This document shows, piece by piece, positions 17,201 to 24,700 of a stretch of 35,861 bases of DNA. The notes under the pieces were generated by a model that had not been told where the DNA came from, did no database searches, and was given only the letters and a program-made list of their open reading frames with translations. A program made the position numbers and the translations under genes. Position 1 is the first letter of the stretch; the number at the start of each line of letters is the position of its first letter. The stretch is from Planctomycetota bacterium (GTDB lineage Bacteria > Planctomycetota > Planctomycetia > Pirellulales > Pirellulaceae): NCBI GenBank assembly GCA_026692885.1, contig JAPLNJ010001109.1:1-35861 (forward strand), read 5' to 3'.

Positions 17201-20200
17201 GTTCACGGCGCTGTGGGGCAGTGGCTACGACCAGGCCCGCGCGTTCATCGAGATCGAACACCGTCAGAAACTCGTGCAAAGCTTCTGGACGAAACCCGGA
17301 CAGACGCAAGTGCTGGTCAAGCAGTCGATCAGCGAAGCGATGCGCGGCGGTTTCACCCTGCGCGTGACGATGGTCCGCGAGAACCGAGCCTATCTCACCG
17401 CCCGACAGATCGACGTGCCCTGGAGTAACAAGAACCTGACCGTGAAGTGGGAGCACTTCGTCTCGAAGCTCGGACCGGGGCAGAAAGCGACTTGGACGGC
17501 GGTGGTGACCGGCCCGGATGCCAAGCAGGCCACGGCGGAAATGGTGGCGGGGATGTATGATGCCTCGCTGGACGCCTACCTGGCGCATCAATGGCTGACA
17601 CGCCTGAGTGGTTTCCGACAGGATTACTCTGCGGTCAACTGGCAGTTCGAGAACTTCGCGAAAGGACTCCAGCACCTGCAAGGCGGCTGGCCGGTCGATC
17701 ATCAGGATGCGAACCTAACGTATCGTTCATTCCCGGCCGAGATTGTCGCCAATCTGTGGGGCTACCGCCACTTCAGCTTCAGAGAGAAGGGGATGGCTCG
17801 GGGCGCAGGCTTTGCGGAAGCCGAGATGTCCTTGGGGGCGCCCATGCCCATGATGGCGCAAGCGGCACCAGCGATGGACATCGCCTCGCCCAGCCCCCCG
17901 CCGCCTGCGGATCCAGGGGCCGCAAACCCCGCGGCGGGACTCGATGTGTACGCTGCCGAAGCCGGCGGAGGGCGGCCCGGACCGCCGACACCGAAGCCCG
18001 ACCTCAGCCAAGTCTCGCCGCGCAAGAATCTGAACGAGACCGCTTTCTTCTTTCCGCACCTGCTTTGCGACGAGCAGGGTCAGGTGAAGCTGGAATTCAC
18101 CATGCCCGAAGCCCTGACCGAGTGGAAGTTCATGGGCTTCGCTCACGACAAGGAACTCCGCAGCGGATACCTGCAAGACAAGGCGGTCACGGCCAAGGAT
18201 CTGATGGTCGAGCCGAACCCGCCGCGGTTCGTCCGCGAAGGCGACTCGATCGAATTCACGGTCAAGGTGACCAACCAGTCGCCCACACGACAGGCCGGCC
18301 AGGTGCGTCTGAGCCTGGCCAGCGCTCGGACGCTGAAGCCGGTCGATCAGGAACTGGGCAACACGGCCGCCGACCTCGCTTTCGACATCCCGTCCAAGGA
18401 ATCCCGCAGCTTCGCCTGGCGGCTGCAGATCCCGGACGGCATGGAGTTCCTGACGTACAAGGCCGTCGGCTCGACCGGCCGGCTGTCGGACGGCGAGGAA
18501 GGCTACCTGCCGGTGTTGTCCCGTCGCATCCTGGTCACCGAATCGCTGCCGCTGCCGATCCTCGGTGCGACGACCAAGAAGTTTGATTTCACCAAGCTCC
18601 GCGAGTCGGGCAAGTCCGACACGCTTGTCAACCAGAGTCTGACCGTGCAGATGGTCTCCAACCCGGCCTGGTACGCCGTGATGGCGTTGCCGTACCTGAT
18701 GGAATTCCCGCACGAGTGCACCGAGCAGACGTTTAACCGGCTGTACGCCAACGCGCTGGCCCGCCACGTCGCCAACTCGGATGTCAAGATTCGCCGCGTG
18801 TTCGACCAGTGGAAACACCCCTCCCAGCCCCCCCTTGGTCAAGGGGGGGAGCGGGGGGGTGCTTTGGAAAGTCCGCTGGAGAAGAACCAGGACCTGAAGG
18901 CCGTGCTGCTGGAGGAGACGCCTTGGGTGCGGCAGGCTCACGCGGAAAGTCAGGCCCGGCGTAACGTCGGCGTGCTGTTCGACGACAACCGACTAAACGA
19001 CGAGACGACTCGCGGGCTCCGTAAACTGACCGAGCAGCAGTTGGGCGACGGCGCCTGGCCCTGGTTCCCCGGTGGTCCTGCGAACGACTACATCACGTTG
19101 TACATCACGACCGGCTTCGGACGCCTGCGGCACCTGGGCGCGGACCTCGACGTAGCCTGTGCCGTGAAGTCGCTGAATCGGCTGGACGGCTGGATCGACA
19201 ACACCTACCGCGAAATCCTCAAGCACGGTCACCAGGACGAGAACCAGCTGAGTTCGACGATCGCCCTGTACCTGTACGGCCGCAGTTTCTTCCTGAAGGA
19301 CCAACCGATTGCCTCCAATCATAAGGCTGCGGTCAAGTACTTCCTCGGTCAAGCCCGCAAATACTGGCTGCAACTGGCTTGCCGCCAGTCGCAGGGCCAC
19401 TTGGCGGTCGCCCTCAACCGGTTCGGCGACTCCGCGGCCGTCCCTTTTGCCAAGGGGGAGCTGCAGGGGGTTGCTCAGGATATTCTCCGGTCGATCAAGG
19501 AACGCTCGGTGACCGACGAGGAACTAGGGATGTTCTGGCGGGACACCGAGCTATCGTGGTGGTGGTATCGCGCGCCGATCGAAACACAGGCCCTGATGAT
19601 CGAGGCGTTCGACGAAGTCATGCACGACGCGGTGGCCGTCGAAAACTGTAAGGTCTGGCTGTTGAAGCAGAAGCAGACGCAGGACTGGAAGACCACCAAG
19701 GCCACGGCCGACGCCGTGTATGCCCTGCTGCTTCGCGGCACGGGTCTGTTGGCGTCGGACGCCTTGGTCGAAGTCTCGCTGGGCGGTCTGGCCATCAAGC
19801 CGGAGCAGGTCGAGGCGGGGACCGGCTTCTACGAACAACGCTTCACCCGTGGCGAGATCAAGCCGGACATGGGCCGAGTCACGGTCAAGAAACTCGATCC
19901 GGGCGTCGCCTGGGGCAGCGTGCACTGGCAGTACTTGGAGGACATGACCAAGGTCACGCCCGCTGCCGGTACGCCGCTGAAGCTGAAGAAGTCGTTGTTC
20001 GTCAAGGAGAACACGAAGCAGGGGCCGGTGCTGAAGCCGGTCAGCGGTGCGCTGGCGGTCGGCGACGAACTGGTGGTACGGATCGAACTGTGGGTCGATC
20101 GCGACATGGAGTACATCCACCTGAAGGACCAGCGCGGCAGCGGCACGGAGCCGGTCAACGTGCTGTCGCAGTACAAGTACCAGGACGGCCTGGCGTACTA

Positions 20201-20387
20201 CGAATCGACGCGAGACACGGCCAGCCACTTCTTCATCGACTACTTGCCGAAAGGCGTGTATGTGTTCGAGTACTCGACACGGGTCGTGCACAAAGGCAAG
20301 TATCAAACCGGTCTGGCCCAGATCCAGTGCATGTACGCCCCGGAGTTCAACAGCCACTCCGAGAGCTTCGAACTCAAGGTGCGCTAA
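14277..20387 (+). CDS. Bacterial alpha-2-macroglobulin family protein
   Basis: 2036 residues. Signal peptide FNLALVVLLMAASNSAQA, cut near residue 26; no lipobox. An N-terminal helical region is followed by macroglobulin-type beta domains, including the family hallmark FTDRSLYRPGQTIQYKG from about 584. A Pro/Gly/Ala-rich linker at about 1191-1240 resembles an exposed bait or hinge region, directly before ETAFFFPHLLCDEQGQV and LEFTMPEALTEWKFMG. The thioester motif CTEQ is intact at 1481-1484. In such proteins protease cleavage of the bait exposes the thioester, which traps the protease in the periplasm. No pbpC neighbour is present, unlike in enterobacteria. An in-frame GC palindrome (18816-18862) adds about 15 residues just after the thioester region. 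Start overlaps the protease gene stop by 4 bp. Confidence 0.9.
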   Translation: MITNATRIFNLALVVLLMAASNSAQAGSRDKQWKQVEAAIAKGLPKTAVEKLEPIIAGALQDKNYGEAIKAIGKRIALEGNVQGNKPEEKITRLQAEITKAPPEMTPVMDALLANWYWHYFQQNRWRFLQRTRTAEAPGKDFTTWDLPRLFAEIDKQFTRALAADKPLQATPVSAFDDLLEKGNVPDSYRPTLFDFLAHNALEFYVSGEQAAAKAEDAFELSADSPIFSPVEEFLKWPVETTDVDSPVVKAIRLYQQLLAFHQADKDPAARLDADLARLNFGHNTAFGEAKNSRYKAALKRFVDRWGDHELAARALFHGAVVLRDEGDLAQAHQLAQQGVNAWRKTVGGRQCHNLLQEIEAKSASVSTERVWNSPWPTIDVQYRNLTKVYFRAVRDDWLERVKGQAYHPEGLDGEQRQALLRKQPDLAWSADLPATGDYRERVEKLSAPKDLKPGFYFLISSHDPGFGEQHNLVSFTDLWVSNLALVMRTSPKAGQLEGFVLNAASGEPLAGAAVQGWYWTNNNRRVAVRPVKTNEHGLFQLPGPEQQSFLIHVQHQDQQLATGRDYTTNRAQPRPEPQKQTVFFTDRSLYRPGQTIQYKGLCIRVDQEADNYRVLGGQELTVVFADSNGQEIARQRHRTNDYGSCSGSFTAPRDRLMGQMHIRVEGEPSGASSFNVEEYKRPKFQVTLDAPKVAAKLNAVVSLAGKAAAYTGAAVGGAKVKYRVVREVRYPSWWGWCFWWRLPQTNSQELAHGSATTEADGAFTVEFTAKADLAVSPDDEPTFQFAIYADVTDLTGETRSGERRINLGYTALQASLTASQWQTIAKPVEIAIRTTTLDGEGQPAEGSLKVYRLKPPEQVQRGALDESRHSLPPSLRAGGRDAEAPPDLANPNSWPLGDVVFDQGFTTDAAGNAQAVIPLEAGAYRALLETQDRFGKKVKAQLPIQVLDPAAAKLNIKIPQLVAAPQWSLEPGSQFTALWGSGYDQARAFIEIEHRQKLVQSFWTKPGQTQVLVKQSISEAMRGGFTLRVTMVRENRAYLTARQIDVPWSNKNLTVKWEHFVSKLGPGQKATWTAVVTGPDAKQATAEMVAGMYDASLDAYLAHQWLTRLSGFRQDYSAVNWQFENFAKGLQHLQGGWPVDHQDANLTYRSFPAEIVANLWGYRHFSFREKGMARGAGFAEAEMSLGAPMPMMAQAAPAMDIASPSPPPPADPGAANPAAGLDVYAAEAGGGRPGPPTPKPDLSQVSPRKNLNETAFFFPHLLCDEQGQVKLEFTMPEALTEWKFMGFAHDKELRSGYLQDKAVTAKDLMVEPNPPRFVREGDSIEFTVKVTNQSPTRQAGQVRLSLASARTLKPVDQELGNTAADLAFDIPSKESRSFAWRLQIPDGMEFLTYKAVGSTGRLSDGEEGYLPVLSRRILVTESLPLPILGATTKKFDFTKLRESGKSDTLVNQSLTVQMVSNPAWYAVMALPYLMEFPHECTEQTFNRLYANALARHVANSDVKIRRVFDQWKHPSQPPLGQGGERGGALESPLEKNQDLKAVLLEETPWVRQAHAESQARRNVGVLFDDNRLNDETTRGLRKLTEQQLGDGAWPWFPGGPANDYITLYITTGFGRLRHLGADLDVACAVKSLNRLDGWIDNTYREILKHGHQDENQLSSTIALYLYGRSFFLKDQPIASNHKAAVKYFLGQARKYWLQLACRQSQGHLAVALNRFGDSAAVPFAKGELQGVAQDILRSIKERSVTDEELGMFWRDTELSWWWYRAPIETQALMIEAFDEVMHDAVAVENCKVWLLKQKQTQDWKTTKATADAVYALLLRGTGLLASDALVEVSLGGLAIKPEQVEAGTGFYEQRFTRGEIKPDMGRVTVKKLDPGVAWGSVHWQYLEDMTKVTPAAGTPLKLKKSLFVKENTKQGPVLKPVSGALAVGDELVVRIELWVDRDMEYIHLKDQRGSGTEPVNVLSQYKYQDGLAYYESTRDTASHFFIDYLPKGVYVFEYSTRVVHKGKYQTGLAQIQCMYAPEFNSHSESFELKVR
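18816..18862. repeat. GC-rich palindromic repeat inside the A2M gene
   Basis: ACCCCTCCCAGCC and the following C-run (18816-18834) pair with the G-rich right arm ending GGGGGGGT near 18860, with a short centre TTGGTCAA. Such C/G-run palindromes normally lie between genes. Here the insert is in frame and encodes HPSQPPLGQGGERGGAL, which has a composition unlike the surrounding protein. Confidence 0.65.
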
Positions 20388-20445
20388 CCTGAGTGGAGGC
20401 ATGAACCCCACCATGCCCACGCAAAATTGGGCGGACGTGTGGCTA

Positions 20446-20541
20446 GGGGTCGGGTGTACGAAATTCAGTTTTTGCGGCGAGTAACTGTTTCTTGGTCACG
20501 GACTTGGGGCCGCAAAAACTGAAATTCGTACACCCGACCCC
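20446..20541. repeat. REPIN-like long inverted repeat 1
   Basis: A 33-base left arm (20446-20478) beginning GGGGTCGGGTGTACG and a complementary right arm (20509-20541) match at 32 of 33 positions, separated by 30 bases. The ends GGGGTC and GACCCC are shared with the element at 31739-31834. A hairpin of this size is unlikely to be a simple terminator and fits REP-type elements mobilised by RAYT enzymes. It begins 58 bp after the A2M stop. Confidence 0.75.
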
Positions 20542-20637
20542 CTGTCTTCGCGCGGCACAAGAACGGGATAAACTCCAGGCAGCTTCCCACCGCGATTTTG
20601 TGCGGCCCAGGTTGGGGGTGAGGGGCCGTCGTGGTGA

Positions 20638-20765
20638 GGGCCTTGATCATAAGGTGGCGCAAAACTCTAGCAGCAGATCATCGCAACCCAACGCGTCAGC
20701 GAGGAAACGCCGCTCTTCCTCGCTGACGCGTCGGGTTACGATGCGCAACCTTATAATCAAGGCCC
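20638..20765. mobile_element. Nested palindromic element, shell B / core 1
   Basis: Outer arms GGGCCTTGATCATAAGG (20638-20654) and CCTTATAATCAAGGCCC (20749-20765) are complementary with one mismatch. Inside, AACCCAACGCGTCAGCGAGG (from 20688) and CCTCGCTGACGCGTCGGGTT (to 20737) form a second, independent palindrome related to the core at 32-92. The element is flanked by CGTGGTGAGGG (20630-20640) and CGCGGTGAGGG (20765-20775), an 11-bp direct repeat with one mismatch, partly overlapping the arms, that looks like a target duplication. No coding capacity. Confidence 0.7.
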
Positions 20766-20953
20766 GCGGTGAGGGTCTTCGCGTCTCTCGTTCGGTCGTT
20801 AGGATCGGCGCACCAATAACTGTCGGGTTTTCAAAGTGGTCATCACGCTCCAGCCGTGATGACAGATTGGACCAGAGGCTGGACCAGCCTGTCCCTTGAC
20901 TTCTCCGCTCCCAGCCGTAAGATGACCACATTGCAGCTGGACCAGAGGCTGCA

Positions 20954-20982
20954 TTGACAGCCGATCGCAATCGCCTTTTACT
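20954..20982 (+). promoter_or_regulatory. Sigma70-type promoter of leader copy 1
   Basis: TTGACA at 20954-20959 and TTTACT at 20977-20982 are separated by 17 bases. The -35 box is perfect and the -10 box is weaker than in copy 2. It lies about 780 bp before the giant gene, which would give a very long 5' leader. Confidence 0.55.
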
Positions 20983-21114
20983 CCCGCCCCCAAACTACTC
21001 ATAGAGAGGGGATGTCGCTGTTCGCTGGGCAACTTTCCTCTGGGGAATGGCCGCCCTACGCCGGACATGCTGGCAGTGCCTGCAATTGAAAGTTCTGTTC
21101 TTCCCGGCTCGTTA

Positions 21115-21265
21115 GGCGAGCGGAAGGAAATAACTTACCCAACCCGATGTAGGATGGTCTTCCCGTAAGACGGCCCTCCGAGGCCGTCCACTGCGTCCCG
21201 CAGGTTGGTTTACCAGACGGCCTCGGAGGGCCGTCCTACGGGTAAGCTATTTCCTGCCGCTCGCC
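21115..21265. mobile_element. Nested palindromic element, shell A / core 3, with TTA duplication
   Basis: Left arm GGCGAGCGGAAGGAAATAAC (from 21115) and right arm ending TTTCCTGCCGCTCGCC (21250-21265) are complementary with few mismatches, followed inward by TTACCC/GGGTAA. An inner palindrome pairs GACGGCCCTCCGAGGCCGTC and its relative GACGGCCTCGGAGGGCCGTC (about 21170 and 21217). TTA lies on both sides (21112-21114 and 21266-21268). The paralogous leader at 32400-33071 carries the uninterrupted site CTCGTTACGAC with one TTA, so insertion with a 3-bp duplication is directly visible. Confidence 0.8.
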
Positions 21266-21764
21266 TTACGACTTTGACCTTTCTGCCGGTTCTCGGGTCT
21301 GTAATGAAGTTCCGGCCTACCGCGTGCCGACAAGTAGGCGGAGGTATCGCGGTGAGCAAACATTGGGCGGCATGGAGTCGCCAGCCTTGATGGCCCCCTT
21401 CGCATCGCGCGGGTCTGGTCGGATCCCATGTCCGTCGCTCGACTTGGTATGACCGACTTGCCGTCGGCCATGATCGGTGATTCCCCTGCCACTCGGCGTA
21501 CTTCCGCGCGACACGATCATTGCCTGAGACGATCGTCGTTGCCGCGAGTCTATTCGAGAGTTCTGGAATGTGGAGGTAAGGACTTCCTCCTCAGTCCCCT
21601 CGCCTACTGGACGAGGGCGGTGTGAGGGCGGGAAGAACAGGGAAGTTATTTCTTCCGCATTTCTGACTACTACCGACCGACGCAGGACAGCCGCCCGGTC
21701 CAATTTCGGACACCACGACTCCCCAGGCTAACAGGCCACAGTTCCACTCAGCAGGAGGTTGACC

Positions 21765-24700
21765 ATGTTTTCCAGCTTTTCGTTTTTTGGACGCAAGTCG
21801 ACACGCAAGTCCACCAATGGCAATCGCAAGCAGCGCGAGCAACAACAGCGACGGCGAAGGCAATTGCTCCTGGAGTCGCTGGAGAGCCGGGTGCTACTGA
21901 CCGCCGCGACGGTGACGGTAGACCACTTACTGACCAACGACACGACGCCGACGTTAACTGGGACCGTGACAGAAACTGGTGTGCCGGTGGGGATCCCCAC
22001 CCTTAACGTGAACGTCAATGGCCATTTGTATGCGGCCGCGTTGAACCCCAGTTTCCCCGGCACCGCGAGTTCTTACATCTGGACGGCCGAGGTAACCCAT
22101 CCGCTGTCGGAGGGCATCTATGACGTGCAGGTGGCGGTTGCGGACGCGGGCTACTACGTCGTTCAGGACACCACGACCAACGAACTGACCGTGGATACTC
22201 AGGCCCCGATCATCACCGCCGTCGCGATTCTCGATTCGCCGATGAAGGTGGGCAGTGAGGTAACGGTGACCATCATCGTGGCGTCCGATGCCGATACCTA
22301 CACGCTGGCGCCGAGTAACATTGACGCTTTTGCGATCACCAGCCTGAATAGGTTCAGCAACACGGAGTACACGGCGCAATTCATCGTAACCAACCGTGGC
22401 ATGGACGTGGCGGCGCTGGCAGACATTCCCTTGAGCTTGACCCTGAAGGACAGTGCGGGGAACGCCAGTACGCCCCATGTCACGCCGATTAGCCAAAACA
22501 ATGACCCGCTTGACGCTAACCAGCCAACGGCGACGATCGTGGTCAGCGACCCGCTGATTACAGACCTTGACGCGAGTAGCACGTTCACGGTGACGGCGAC
22601 GTACAGCGAGGCGATGAATCCTGGGACGCTGCCGACGATTGCGTTCACGCCGGACGTGGCCAGCACGCTGACGTCGGGAACCGGCAGTTGGACGTTGCCC
22701 ACCGAGTACACATTCAGCTACACGGTGGCGGACGCCAACGTGGCGGGGACGGGCGTGGACGTGAACATCAGCGGGGCCAAGGACATCGCGGGGAACGTGC
22801 AGGTGACGGCCGCAGCAGCCGGCGCCTTCAGTATCTACACCCTTGTGCCCACCGTCTACGTGGATTCCAGTTGGGCCGGCACGACCCTCGGCGCAGACCC
22901 CGATGGGTCGGGACTGGCCACGTACTTCGGCGTGGACGCTTTTGCCACGATCCAAGGCGGCGTCAACGCCGTCGATGTCGGCGGTAGGGTGTATGTCGCG
23001 GCAGGGACGTATGTGGAGGATATTACAGCGTCCAAGGCTTTGACTCTCTGGGGCGTCCAGCACGGCGTGGATGCCCGCGGGCGGTCCGCCAGCGAGGCGA
23101 CGATCCAGAGCCCGGACGGCGGCGTGGCGGTCCACATCGCCTCCGGCGGCGTGACCGTGGACGGCTTCCGCATCGTGAACGGAATTCTACAGGCCGACGG
23201 CAACGACCTGACCGTGGCCAACAACATCTTCCAAGTGAACGCCAGCCACCTGAACCAACTGCTCACGGGCAATCAGACGGCCGTCATCGGCTTGGGTGAC
23301 GTCGGCGGCGCGGTGCTGGTGAGCCAGAACTCGATTGCCATCACCGGCGCGGTGAGTGCTCCCGGTTATGCCCTGGCTCCGTTGCAGGGTCAGATGGGCT
23401 GGAGCGGCGGCGCGCAGCCAGACTTCACGAACAATGATACGAATATCGACAACGGTGACGGCACGTACGGGGATGAGCAGGTGACCAACGCCGCGGCGTA
23501 CTTGGGTGCCAACGCTTGGCGCTACTCCCGCGGCTACGGCAGCCCGGGCCAAGGCACGCCGTTCTCGCCCCTGTTCGGTGCTACCTTCGGTCGACCGAGT
23601 TCGGGGGCCACCGGCGATACGGTCACGATGCAGTTCGCCTTTCGGGCGGTCAGTCCGGGTGATGGCTCGAAGCAGAACATTTACGAAGGGACGGCGGACG
23701 GCGGCGACCGCACCGGCGCACAGATCTATCTGGAGAACACGGCTGGCGGGGTGCGGTTGACCATGTACGACGGTTTGCTGGACGACTACCAGACACTCGC
23801 CACAGTGGTCGGGGCGAATTGGCATACCGTCAAGATGACGACTGTCTATTACGAGGACTTGTTTCAGGATCTAACGACGTACGTGATCGACGAGGGCCAG
23901 TCGGGCCAGGTCATCGCCACGGGCACCCCCTGGGCACACCTGTATCGAGCTCAGAACGGTTTTGATTACGTGCCGGGATCTCGTTTCAAGTTCTACAGCA
24001 GCTTCGACGGCGATTCCGCGATCAAGGGCTTCTACTACGACGATCTCTCCCTGGCGGTCTCCGAGTCCAGCCAGCCGAGCGTGGTGTTGGCCAGCTATAG
24101 CACGGGCTTCGAGTCGCCTGGTCCCCAGCAAGTTGACGGCGTGGTGCTGTCGGGCAAAGCCGGCGCGCTCACGACCCTGAACATCGGCAGCAACTCCATC
24201 GCCGGCGGCAGCGTCAACGCGCCGGATGGCCGCGGTGTGGCCCTCGCCGCCATCGACGCGGCCAGCACCGCGACCGTGTCCGGGAACGATGTGACGGGTT
24301 TCCCTCAGGGCATCCTGGTCGCGGCCGGCAACGCGGCCAGCATCAGCAACAACGCGTCCTCGATCCATGGCAATGTCGTCGGCATCGATGTCCAGGGCGG
24401 GTCAGCCACGCTCACCGGCAACACGATCTACGACAACACCCTTGCGGGTATCCGTCTCGGCGCCGGCGGGACGGGGGGCACGATTGACGCCCAGGGCAAT
24501 GCCCTTTACGCCAACGGCACCGGGATCCTGGTGCAAAGCGGCACGGCGACAATCACTGCGGACAACCAGGTTTACAGCAACACGGCGGTCGGCATTAACG
24601 TCGATGACATTCTGTTGACGCCCGCATCTGCGATGATCGAGGGCAACCACATCTACGGCAACCCGATCGGCGTCCTGGCGACCGGCAACGGTTCGATCAC

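Larger units (their letters stand above)
20939..21764 (+). repeat. Duplicated leader, copy 1 (upstream of first giant gene)
   Basis: From GGACCAGAGG at 20939 to the base before ATG 21765, this segment is the same as 32400-33071 with scattered substitutions. Removing the 151-bp element at 21115-21265 and one TTA leaves 672 bp, exactly the length of copy 2. It holds a sigma70-type promoter near its start and AGGAGG (21753-21758) six bases before the ATG. A hairpin stem at 21597-21602/21612-21617 is partly retained in copy 2 through wobble pairs. A short frame MSLFAGQLSSGEWPPYAGHA from about 21012 stops after 25 codons here, while its copy-2 counterpart runs on. Confidence 0.75.
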
